In this document: positions 16,545-24,113 of the stretch, piece after piece
Numbering within the stretch: position 1 is the first letter of the stretch
How the letters are laid out: each line of letters begins with the position of its first letter
NCBI GenBank assembly: GCA_018970145.1
Contig: JAGWWY010000002.1
Span: forward strand, 62,001-126,000
From: Gammaproteobacteria bacterium
GTDB taxonomy: Bacteria > Pseudomonadota > Gammaproteobacteria > Steroidobacterales > Steroidobacteraceae
Direction of reading: 5' to 3'
DNA length: 64,000 nucleotides
Notes under the pieces: model-generated
Databases searched by the model: none
Seen by the model: the letters and a program-made list of their open reading frames with translations, nothing else
Told to the model about the DNA's origin: nothing
Program-made: the position numbers and the translations under genes

Positions 16545-18112
16545 GTGTCAGAGGGTCCTGTTGTCTTTGGCGTGTCACGCAACGCGAATCGCTGTACTTT
16601 GCCCGACGCGGTAGTCGGCAGTTGCGTCACTAGATGTACTTGTCTTGGAACTTTGTAATTGGCCATGTTGGCTCTGCACCAGCCTAGGAATTCGTCGAGG
16701 TCCCAGGGTCGATCGACGCGCGGCACGATGTACGCGGCGGCGACTTCGCCCATTCGTTCATCAGGAACGCCGACGACGGCGACGTGTGCGACGCCCGGAT
16801 GGGCACTGATCAAAGATTCGATTTCCGCCGGGTAACAGTTGAAGCCACCGACGATGAACATGTCCTTCTTGCGATCGGTGATCCGCAGGTAGTCGCGCCG
16901 GTCCATGGTGCCGATATCGCCCGTGTGTAGCCAGCCATCGGTATCGATGGCCGCGGCCGTGGCGAGCGGATCGTCCAAATACCCTTGCATGACGTTGTAG
17001 CCGCGAACCCAGATTTCGCCTTCTTGTCCACGAGCGACTTCCGCGCCTTGTTCATCGACGATCTTGACCTCGACCCCCGGCAGAGGGGCGCCGCAGCTGC
17101 GCGCGATCGTCTCGGGGTCGTCACCGGGGCGGCACATGCTGACCGTGCCGGTCGACTCGGTGAGTCCGTAGCCGGTGATCACGGTGCTGAATCCGAGATC
17201 CTGATGCATCCGCTCGATGAGAGCCGTCGGCACGTTGGCCGCGCCCGTGACAGCAAGTCGCAGCGACGCGGTTTGCGAGCGCTCGAGTGCCGGGTGCGCG
17301 AGCATCGACTGGAAGAGCGTCGGTGGACCCGGCAGCACCGTGATGCGATCCGCAGTGATGCGCCGGATCACCTCGCCGGCGTCGAAGACCGCCATCGGTA
17401 GGATGATCGCGCCGGTGATCAAGCAGGCAAGCCAGCCGGCCTTATAACCAAATGCGTGGAAGAACGGGTTGACGATGAGGTAGCGATCCGCGCTTTGCAA
17501 ACCGACGATCGCGCTCCATTCGGAAAAAACACGTACGTTCTGGCTGTGGGATGACATCACGCCCTTCGGTTGGCCGGTCGTTCCCGAGGTGAACATCACA
17601 TCGGCGAGATCTTCTGGGGAAACAGCGGCTAGGCGTGCTTCTAGCTCCCGCGTGCTCGTGATCGAGCCTCGATCGAGCCAGTTCGTCCACTCAGGCGAGT
17701 CGAGCTCGAGGCGTTGTTGCAACGCGGGTAGCGCTTCCGAGGCGATCAGCGCGTTGAAGTCGCTTTGTAGGAAACGGCCCGAGTGGCAGAGTGCCGTGGC
17801 GGAGCTGCGCTGCAGAATGTAGCCCGCTTCGCGGCCTTTCAGCCGAGTGTTCAGCGGGACGATCGCGGCCCCGACCGATTGCGCGCCGAGTGCGGCGATG
17901 ATCCACGGAATGCCGTTTGGCCCCCAGATGGCAACTCGGTCGCCGTGCTGAACGCCGGTGGCGATGAATGCCGCCGCGGCACGTTCCACCTCCCGCTTGA
18001 GCGCTGCGAAGGTGAGCTGTCGCGGGCCGTCCTCAATGGCAACCTTATCGGAGTACTGCGCTGCTGCCCGGTGGAGGACGCCCGGCAGGGTCTGAGCGAG
18101 GACAGACTGCAT
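16541..18112 (-). CDS. fadD3: FadD3-like acyl-CoA ligase
   Basis: A 523-aa ANL-family ligase. The adenylation loop is in MFTSGTTGQPKGVM; NPFFHAFGYKAGWLACLITG, RITVLPGPPTLFQSML and TGYGLTESTGT are strikingly like mycobacterial FadD3, which activates HIP, the C/D-ring propionate left after rings A and B are degraded. The C-terminal catalytic Lys is in TASGKVQR. The ATG at 18112 (MQSVLAQ) is chosen because upstream sequence to 18475 is intergenic and antisense; no strong ribosome site is visible (a GGGGG run 13 nt away). It heads a five-gene minus-strand operon below operator site 3. Other CoA ligases of the family are possible but less likely. Confidence 0.82.
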   Translation of the reverse strand: MQSVLAQTLPGVLHRAAAQYSDKVAIEDGPRQLTFAALKREVERAAAAFIATGVQHGDRVAIWGPNGIPWIIAALGAQSVGAAIVPLNTRLKGREAGYILQRSSATALCHSGRFLQSDFNALIASEALPALQQRLELDSPEWTNWLDRGSITSTRELEARLAAVSPEDLADVMFTSGTTGQPKGVMSSHSQNVRVFSEWSAIVGLQSADRYLIVNPFFHAFGYKAGWLACLITGAIILPMAVFDAGEVIRRITADRITVLPGPPTLFQSMLAHPALERSQTASLRLAVTGAANVPTALIERMHQDLGFSTVITGYGLTESTGTVSMCRPGDDPETIARSCGAPLPGVEVKIVDEQGAEVARGQEGEIWVRGYNVMQGYLDDPLATAAAIDTDGWLHTGDIGTMDRRDYLRITDRKKDMFIVGGFNCYPAEIESLISAHPGVAHVAVVGVPDERMGEVAAAYIVPRVDRPWDLDEFLGWCRANMANYKVPRQVHLVTQLPTTASGKVQRFALRDTPKTTGPSDT

Positions 18113-18178
18113 GATTCGTTGATGACCCCCGTCTGAAAATTCGCGACCGATGTATAAATTGGTAATAGAATGATCGTT

Positions 18179-18208
18179 CGCGTAAATAACATAGCAAATT
18201 TTTACGCA
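18179..18208. promoter_or_regulatory. Candidate steroid-regulon operator, site 3
   Basis: CGCGTAA at 18179-18185 and TTACGCA at 18202-18208 separated by 16 bases, the same geometry as sites 1 and 2; the spacer shares ACATAG at the same offset as site 2. It lies in the 102-bp gap between the fadD3 operon and the SDR operon. The right edge is only 6 bases before the SDR start codon, so for that gene the site overlaps the transcription start or the ribosome-loading region. Leftward, a TATACA hexamer at 18158-18153 could serve as -10 for fadD3. Confidence 0.7.
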
Positions 18209-18214
18209 ATCGCC

Positions 18215-19024
18215 ATGCAAACAGGTCAACTCATTAATCTGGGCGACGCGCTCGACCTCACCGGCAAAGTGGTGTTGGTGACTGGTGGTGTCAGTGGCAT
18301 CGGTGCCGGGATCAGCGCTCGATTTCTGGAGGCCGGCGCGACCGTCATCGCGTGCTCGCGGCGTCCGCCGTTGGAGCTGCCGTCGTTCGGCACCCGTGAA
18401 GTCGAATATCATGCTTGCGACGTGCGGCGCGCGGCAGAATGTCAGCAGCTCGTCGCGAGCATTGTGGCGCGACATGGTCGGCTCGATGTGCTCGTGAATA
18501 ACGCCGGCGGTGGTGGCGAAATGCCGTCTGCCGAAATGGATCCGGCCGTCGTCGAGAAGATCATTCAGTTGAATCTCACGGCCGCTTTCTTCATGAGCCA
18601 GGCGGCTTACCGCGGCATGCTCGCGAGCGGCGATGGCGGCTCGATCGTTAATATCTCGAGTGTCTCGGCAGTCCGTGCCTCGCCATTCAGCGCCGCTTAC
18701 GGTGCCGCGAAGGCCGGGCTCGTGAATTTGAGCGAGTCACTGGCGATGGAGTGGGGTGCGCAGGGTATCCGCGTCAATTCTTTGATCGTTGGTCTCATCG
18801 CTACACCAAACTCGCTCGAACATTATGGGGGAGAGGCAGGACTGCATCGTATCGGAGCGATGTTACCGCTCGGTCGCATGGGTGAACCTGCCGATGTGGC
18901 GGATGTGTGCGTCTTTCTCGCCTCGCCGCTCGCTCGATATGTTAGCGGCGCACAAATCGCCGTCCACGGCGGGGGAGAGAGACCGGTGTTTCTCGATATA
19001 GCCAAAGCTTCGAAGTCACGTTAA
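18215..19024 (+). CDS. Short-chain dehydrogenase/reductase
   Basis: A 269-aa classical SDR: TGGVSGIGAG cofactor motif near residue 24, CDVRR near 70, NNAGGGG, and catalytic set in NISSVSAVRASPFSAAYGAAK. The ATG at 18215 is the first start giving a normal N-terminus (MQTGQLINLGDAL); no ribosome site precedes it and operator site 3 ends 6 bases upstream, so the mRNA may be leaderless. It starts a six-gene plus-strand operon with a second SDR 24 bases on. Role as a hydroxysteroid or hydroxyacyl-CoA dehydrogenase is inferred. Confidence 0.82.
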   Translation: MQTGQLINLGDALDLTGKVVLVTGGVSGIGAGISARFLEAGATVIACSRRPPLELPSFGTREVEYHACDVRRAAECQQLVASIVARHGRLDVLVNNAGGGGEMPSAEMDPAVVEKIIQLNLTAAFFMSQAAYRGMLASGDGGSIVNISSVSAVRASPFSAAYGAAKAGLVNLSESLAMEWGAQGIRVNSLIVGLIATPNSLEHYGGEAGLHRIGAMLPLGRMGEPADVADVCVFLASPLARYVSGAQIAVHGGGERPVFLDIAKASKSR

Positions 19025-19048
19025 TCCAAGAACAGCGGGGGGTTTCCC

Positions 19049-19912
19049 ATGTCCGATTACCAACCAAAAGTCGCGATCGTCACCGGAGCGAGCCGGGGAG
19101 CCGGCAAAGGTATCGCTCTGGCGTTCGGTGACAAAGGGATGACTGTGTATGTCACCGGTCGTAGCACGCGCGAGGAAGACCATTTCTTGGGTGGCACCGT
19201 GCAACGCACTGCCGACGAGATCACAGCAGCCGGCGGCAAGGGGATCGCGGTCATCTGTGATCACGAGAAGCCTTCGGACATCGAGGCGCTGATCAAGCAA
19301 GTGGAGCGCGAGCAGGGTCGTATCGACATCCTGCACAACAACGTCACCTTCATCCACGACGATCTCATCCTGCCCGAGCCGTTTTGGAAGCGATCGGTCG
19401 ATCTCGTGCGTATTCTCGATGTGGGTCTGAAGTCGGCTTACTACGCCTGCTACTACGCAGCACCGACCATGTTGAAGCAGGGGCGTGGGCTGATTTCTTT
19501 CTCCTCATCTTTCGGTTCCGCCTGTTACATGCACGGGCCGGCCTATGGCGCGCAGAAGGTGGGCGTCGACAAGTTCGCCGCGGACATGGCCGTCGATTTC
19601 GAGAACACCGGCGTGTGCTGCGTCTCGTTATGGATGGGTCCGCTGCTCACTGAGCGTTCGCAAAAGGCGTTCAAGGAACGCCCGGATCAATATGCCCCCT
19701 TTCTCGAGGTCGTGGAGACCCCGCAGTTCTCTGGGGACATCCTCTACGCAATCGCCACGGATCCCGATAACGCCAAGCTCTCAGGCAAGACGCTCGTGGG
19801 CGCCGAGATCGCGCTGCAGTACGGCCTGAAGGATCGTAACGGCAAGCAACCGCCGACTTATCGCGAGATGCTGGGCGCGCCGCGCGAGCAGCACCCCGCG
19901 CGCGTTTACTGA
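19049..19912 (+). CDS. SDR oxidoreductase, DHRS1-like
   Basis: A 287-aa SDR with TGASRGAGKGIAL near residue 13, a VTGRSTREED segment after beta-strand 2, NNVTF in place of the usual NNAG, and catalytic residues in SFSSSFGSACYMHGPAYGAQK. The combination TVYVTGR, GQGL/GRGLI-type strand and CCVSLWMGPLLTE resembles animal DHRS1, an SDR that acts on steroids, more than typical FabG-type enzymes. A GCGGGGGGT ribosome site precedes the ATG. It is second in its operon, 14 bases before the flavin reductase. Substrate unknown; steroid ketone reduction is plausible. Confidence 0.82.
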   Translation: MSDYQPKVAIVTGASRGAGKGIALAFGDKGMTVYVTGRSTREEDHFLGGTVQRTADEITAAGGKGIAVICDHEKPSDIEALIKQVEREQGRIDILHNNVTFIHDDLILPEPFWKRSVDLVRILDVGLKSAYYACYYAAPTMLKQGRGLISFSSSFGSACYMHGPAYGAQKVGVDKFAADMAVDFENTGVCCVSLWMGPLLTERSQKAFKERPDQYAPFLEVVETPQFSGDILYAIATDPDNAKLSGKTLVGAEIALQYGLKDRNGKQPPTYREMLGAPREQHPARVY

Positions 19913-19926
19913 CGACGGATCGCGCG

Positions 19927-20451
19927 ATGGACGCGAGGGAACTGCGACGAGTTTTTGGTCTATTCACCACCGGTGTGACGGTGGTGACGGCCGTGAGTCC
20001 AGGTCCCGAGCCGGTCGGCGTGACGGCGAACTCGGTCACGTCGGTCTCGCTCGACCCGCCGCTTCTACTTTGGTGTCTTGCCAACAAGAGCAGCAGTCTC
20101 GGTGCATTCACACTGGAGGCGCCGTTCGCCGTTCATATACTGGAGGCGCAGCAGGCGGACATCGCGCTGCATTTCGCGCGGTCCGGACGTACCAAATTTG
20201 AAGTCGATGCCTGGTGGCAATCTCATCCGACCCCCCCGGTAATCGATGGTGCACTGGCGCGCATCGAGTGCCACGTCGAGGCGCTTCATCCTGGCGGTGA
20301 TCACACGATCATCGTCGGCCGGGTGCTCACGATGTCCTCGCGGAGCGTGCAACCGCTCGCGTTCCATGCCAGTCGTTTTGGCAAGTTCTCCCCGCAACGG
20401 GATTCAGTCAATGTCGACGTTTGGGCCGATCCTCGTGATGCATGGATGTGA
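19927..20451 (+). CDS. hsaB: HsaB-like flavin reductase
   Basis: A 174-aa flavin reductase-like domain protein. Typical segments are RRVFGLFTTGVTVVTA at the N-terminus, GVTANSVTSVSLDPPLLLWCLANKSS in the middle (FMN-binding region) and GDHTIIVGRV near 120. HsaB supplies reduced FMN to HsaA, whose gene lies 14 kb away on the opposite strand; the separation is unusual because hsaA and hsaB are often near neighbours. The 3-prime end overlaps the next gene by 10 bases. Assignment to HsaA rather than to another monooxygenase is inferred from the absence of other candidates in the cluster. Confidence 0.82.
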   Translation: MDARELRRVFGLFTTGVTVVTAVSPGPEPVGVTANSVTSVSLDPPLLLWCLANKSSSLGAFTLEAPFAVHILEAQQADIALHFARSGRTKFEVDAWWQSHPTPPVIDGALARIECHVEALHPGGDHTIIVGRVLTMSSRSVQPLAFHASRFGKFSPQRDSVNVDVWADPRDAWM

Positions 20452-21515
20452 CTTCGGCCGTGGCGGTCAGCGATCAGCGACTTCACCAATGGTTATCTGC
20501 CAGTTTTCTCCATCGCACTGCGCTTTCGATCGACGCTTTGTCCGCCCCGACCGATGGTTACTCGAATCTCACGCTGATGGGTTGCATGCGATGGACTGAG
20601 GGGGGGCATGATCGCGCCGAAGATTTCGTGCTGCGAATGCAGCCGCCCACCGACTCGATTTTCCCCGGTCACGATGTGTTGCGCCAGGCGGACATTTTGC
20701 GAGCGCTCGAGGACACCGATCTACCGCTGCCGCGGATTCTGGCTGTCGAGTCCAATCCTGAGGTGCTAGGCGCGCCGTTTTTTCTGATGCAGCGCTTGCC
20801 CGGGCAAGTTCCGAACGAAAATCCGCTTTATCACCTTGAGGGATGGTTTCATCAGGCATCCGCCGACGATCAACGTCAAATGTGGTTCGACGGTCTTGAT
20901 CTACTCGCGCGCATTGCGCGCGTCGATTGGCGGGCTTCAGGTCTAGAATTTTTGAAGCCGAGCGGGGGTTCTCCATTGGAGAGCCAATTACGGTACTACC
21001 AAGATGCAGTTCGTTGGTCGGAGCAACGCGCGCAGAAAGGTTATCCGCTGCTGCGACGCGCGGGTGATTGGTTGGTGGCGCATCAGCCGGTAGGCGAGCC
21101 GCTCGCGTTTACCTGGGGTGATGCGAAGCTTGGCAATTGTCTCTTCGAAGAAGGTAGGTTGGTCGGTGCGCTCGATTTCGAGCAAGCGAGCATCGGCAGT
21201 CCGATCGATGATCTCGCTTGGTGGTTGGTGCTCGATGATGCACTGTCACGTGGCTACGGTGTCCCGCGCCTCGCGGCGCTGCCGCCTCGCGAAGAGTCGA
21301 TCGCCTATTGGGAGTCGAAAACAGGTTATTCCGCACAGCATCTCGAGTATTACGAGATCTACGCTGCATGGCGGTTTGCCTTCATCATGACGCGTATCGC
21401 GCAGGCTTTTCGGCAGCGCGGTTGGATCGCGCCGGATTCGAATATGGACACTCACAACGGTGCGATGACGTTGCTGCGCGCGCACGCAGCGTCGCACGGT
21501 TTTGCGGAGGACTGA
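20442..21515 (+). CDS. APH-like phosphotransferase family protein
   Basis: A 357-aa aminoglycoside-phosphotransferase/choline-kinase-fold protein. The catalytic loop is TWGDAKLGNCLF, with Asp as base and Asn as metal ligand but Trp replacing the common His; the metal-binding segment is VGALDFEQASIGSPIDDLAWW with Glu after the Phe in place of the usual Trp. An N-terminal GYSNLTLM nucleotide-loop equivalent and FVLRMQPP with the ATP-contacting Arg are visible. Proteins of this family recur beside acyl-CoA dehydrogenase and steroid genes, but the phosphate acceptor is unknown. It overlaps hsaB by 10 bases and is followed after 2 bases by the next gene. Confidence 0.78.
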   Translation: MDVTSAVAVSDQRLHQWLSASFLHRTALSIDALSAPTDGYSNLTLMGCMRWTEGGHDRAEDFVLRMQPPTDSIFPGHDVLRQADILRALEDTDLPLPRILAVESNPEVLGAPFFLMQRLPGQVPNENPLYHLEGWFHQASADDQRQMWFDGLDLLARIARVDWRASGLEFLKPSGGSPLESQLRYYQDAVRWSEQRAQKGYPLLRRAGDWLVAHQPVGEPLAFTWGDAKLGNCLFEEGRLVGALDFEQASIGSPIDDLAWWLVLDDALSRGYGVPRLAALPPREESIAYWESKTGYSAQHLEYYEIYAAWRFAFIMTRIAQAFRQRGWIAPDSNMDTHNGAMTLLRAHAASHGFAED

Positions 21516-21517
21516 CC

Positions 21518-22660
21518 ATGGCGGGAACGATCGGACCATTGGTGGCAGCGGATGAGCAGTTCTCGCATCAAATTGTCGAGACCCACGCGACGGTGTTACA
21601 CACCGATCCAGCCTGGACCGAAAAGGTATGGGGTAGCGTCTGCAGCCTCGACGGGTCGCTGCAAGTTAGCTTCGGCTTTGGCAAGTACGTCAATCGCAAC
21701 GTCGTCGACGGGTTCGGTGGCGTCAGTCGCGGCGTGGAGCAGTGGAACGTTCGCGCGAGCCGGGCGCTTTCCAGCGATGTCGACTCGATCAATGTGGGTC
21801 CGTTACGTTACGAAATCCTTGAGCCGCTGCGCACGGTTCGGGTCGTGCTTGACGAGAACCCCGTCCAACCCGTTCGATTCGATTTGACTCTGCGCGGAGT
21901 GACGCCCTGTGCGGTTGAGGAGCGGGAAGATCGACGAACCCTCACGGGCTACAAACGCAGTGCCGACCAGATTCGCTATCACCAAATCGGTGTCGCCGAG
22001 GGTTGGGTCGAAGTGGCCGGCGAGCGTGTCGTGGTTCGAGATTGGATGATGGCCCGCGATCGATCTTGGGGCGTCAGGCCGAGTGTCGGCGGCCCGCAAG
22101 TGGGCTTTCAGCCGGATCCGATGGACAGGCATCCGCCGCGAGTGCTCGCGGTCTGGAGTCCGGTTTTGTTCGGTCATGGCGCCGATGCCTACGGCTACAT
22201 GCAGTATCTTTTGATCTACGAAGGCGAGGGCTGGCGCCACGAGAAGCACCAAGGTAGCTTCGAATACACAGATGGGCGAAGAATCGTCGTATCGCGAATC
22301 CAGCCAGAGCTGCGCTTCGATCCATCCAATCGTCGTTTGCTCGATGCCAGTTTCGAACTGGTGCTGGCAGATGGCTCACGACGTCAGCTGACGGCGACCC
22401 CCATGCAGGGAACCGGGTTCCATTTGGGTGGTGGTTTGTACATGGGGCTCGATGGCCATTATCACGGCGAGTGGCGTGGAGAGTTTCATCTCGATGGTGA
22501 ATACATTGATAACTGCGCGGCGCCAACGAGTGCGCAACGATTCAATCAATTTCGCGACTGTGTAATGCGTTTTGTAGATGAGCAGACCGGTGCCGTGGGC
22601 ACAGGTGTTTGTCAGACATGGGTGCAGGGATCATGGCCCAGCATGGGCTTGGAGGGATAG
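21518..22660 (+). CDS. Uncharacterised protein of steroid cluster (DUF7064-like)
   Basis: A 380-aa soluble protein without signal peptide or membrane segment. It is rich in beta-type segments, for example QVSFGFGKYVNRNVVDGFGG near 50, VVRDWMMARDRSWGVRPSVGG near 170-190 and GLYMGLDGHYHGEW near 310. The RDRSWGVRP block and overall length resemble proteins I would place in the DUF7064/7065 group, but I am not certain and know no function. The ATG follows the phosphotransferase stop by 2 bases, with GGAGG upstream; the open frame further back to 21308 is antisense-like overlap. Gly-Leu-Glu-Gly at its end encodes the ribosome site of the next gene. Confidence 0.65.
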   Translation: MAGTIGPLVAADEQFSHQIVETHATVLHTDPAWTEKVWGSVCSLDGSLQVSFGFGKYVNRNVVDGFGGVSRGVEQWNVRASRALSSDVDSINVGPLRYEILEPLRTVRVVLDENPVQPVRFDLTLRGVTPCAVEEREDRRTLTGYKRSADQIRYHQIGVAEGWVEVAGERVVVRDWMMARDRSWGVRPSVGGPQVGFQPDPMDRHPPRVLAVWSPVLFGHGADAYGYMQYLLIYEGEGWRHEKHQGSFEYTDGRRIVVSRIQPELRFDPSNRRLLDASFELVLADGSRRQLTATPMQGTGFHLGGGLYMGLDGHYHGEWRGEFHLDGEYIDNCAAPTSAQRFNQFRDCVMRFVDEQTGAVGTGVCQTWVQGSWPSMGLEG

Positions 22661-22665
22661 GCGAC

Positions 22666-23418
22666 ATGAAGTACGAATTTGGCGGCAAGGTGGCATTGGT
22701 GACCGGCGCAGCATCGGGTATCGGGCGCGCGACGGCAATCGCGTTCGCGCAGGCCGGTGCCGCGGTCGTTGTCGCCGACGTGGATGCGACCCGTGGCGAG
22801 GAAACGGTTCAGTTGATTACGGGCGCAGGCGGCCGAGCGGTGTTTCAGTCGTGTAACGTCGCGTCTGAGCCCGAGGTCGAGGAGCTCGTGGCACGTGCTG
22901 TCGGTGAGTTTGGTCGTCTAGATTTCGCTCACAATAACGCCGGCATCAACAATCTCGCCGTCGACGAGTGGGAGTCTCCCCATTGGGATCGGAGTCTTTC
23001 GATCAACCTTACGGGGGTCATGCTGTGCATGCGGGCCGAAGCCGAGATCATGTTGGCGCAAGGTTCGGGCGCCATCGTCAATACAGCGTCGATCAATGGA
23101 CTCGTTGGCAATGCCTCGCAAGCCGCATACACCGCAACTAAGCATGGTGTGATCGGCCTGACACGACACGCGGCGCTCCGTTGGGCGCGCAAGGGTATCC
23201 GAGTGAACTGCGTTTGTCCGGGTGTGGTCGATACACCGATGGTCGAGGAGGTTACAGCGCGCCCCGAGTTGCGCAAGATCGTCGAAGGGATGACGCCGAT
23301 GGGGCGATTCGGCAGACCCGACGAGATCGCAGCGGGTGTGCTGTGGTTGTGCTCGGAGGCGTCAAGCTTCGTGACCGGGCATCCACTCGTGATCGACGGT
23401 GGAGCGACGGCAGATTAA
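22666..23418 (+). CDS. Short-chain dehydrogenase/reductase
   Basis: A 250-aa classical SDR: TGAASGIGRA near residue 13, ADVDATRG after beta-strand 2 (Asp suggests NAD), HNNAGINN, catalytic NTASINGLVGNASQAAYTATK, and the usual CPGVVDTPMVEE and VIDGGATAD end. The ATG at 22666 is chosen over one at 22609 because GGAGGG sits 9 nt before it and the protein then starts in the standard way. It is last in its operon and its stop codon abuts the stop of the convergent nitroreductase. It resembles hydroxysteroid dehydrogenases as well as FabG-like enzymes; the substrate is open. Confidence 0.83.
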   Translation: MKYEFGGKVALVTGAASGIGRATAIAFAQAGAAVVVADVDATRGEETVQLITGAGGRAVFQSCNVASEPEVEELVARAVGEFGRLDFAHNNAGINNLAVDEWESPHWDRSLSINLTGVMLCMRAEAEIMLAQGSGAIVNTASINGLVGNASQAAYTATKHGVIGLTRHAALRWARKGIRVNCVCPGVVDTPMVEEVTARPELRKIVEGMTPMGRFGRPDEIAAGVLWLCSEASSFVTGHPLVIDGGATAD

Positions 23419-24093
23419 TCAAAACCCGCGGAACTCGACGAGTTCATCGAGCGACATGCGCGAGCGCGGGAATTGATTGACCGGCTTGTCGGTCGCGGGG
23501 AATCCGACCGACATACCGCAGTAAATCATCTCGTTCGGCGCCAGCTGGAAGCGGGTTGCGAGCTCCGCGCGGTAGGAGGCCCAGGCTTCCTGCATACAGC
23601 TACCGAGACCTCGCTCTTCGAGTAGCAACGCCACGGTCTGGATCAGCATGCCAAGATGCGCCCACTGGCCATGAACGACACGTCGGTCGATGACGAAGAA
23701 GAGGCCGACCGGTGCGCCAAAGAATTCAAAATTGCGTGCGACGTGCTGGAATCGCGCTGGTTTATCCTCGCGCGGAATGCCAAGCGCGCGGTACATATCC
23801 TCGGCAAGGGTGTACCGGCGCGTCCGCAGCGGCTCCCATAACTCCGGCGGGTAGATCGGGTAGGGATCGTCCGTCTTGCCAAAACCGGCGCTCGTCGGGG
23901 CCTTGCGGGTGATTTGCACCACGGCATCGCGCTCAGCTCCAGCGACAGCGATGATGCGCCACGCCTGAATGTTGCTACCCGACGGAGCCCAGCGTGCCGT
24001 ATCGAGGATGTCGGCGAGTAGCTCTTGCGGCACCGGATCGGCGCGAAAATCGCGGATAGATCGCCGCTGACGCACGGCATCGGAGACATTCAT
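23419..24093 (-). CDS. Nitroreductase-family flavoprotein
   Basis: A 224-aa nitroreductase-fold enzyme with the FMN-phosphate contact motif RQRRSIRDFR near residue 10, ARWAPSGSNIQAWRI near 35-50, and EERGLGSCMQEAW near 155. Such enzymes transfer hydride from NAD(P)H through FMN to nitro groups, quinones or enones. A GGAG ribosome site lies 8 nt before the ATG. The start is only 20 bases from the 3-prime end of tmRNA on the same strand, so it may receive read-through or use an unseen promoter in that space. It converges on the SDR gene. A role in steroid metabolism is possible but unproven. Confidence 0.82.
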   Translation of the reverse strand: MNVSDAVRQRRSIRDFRADPVPQELLADILDTARWAPSGSNIQAWRIIAVAGAERDAVVQITRKAPTSAGFGKTDDPYPIYPPELWEPLRTRRYTLAEDMYRALGIPREDKPARFQHVARNFEFFGAPVGLFFVIDRRVVHGQWAHLGMLIQTVALLLEERGLGSCMQEAWASYRAELATRFQLAPNEMIYCGMSVGFPATDKPVNQFPRSRMSLDELVEFRGF

Positions 24094-24113
24094 GACAGGA
24101 ACTCCGGAAAAAA

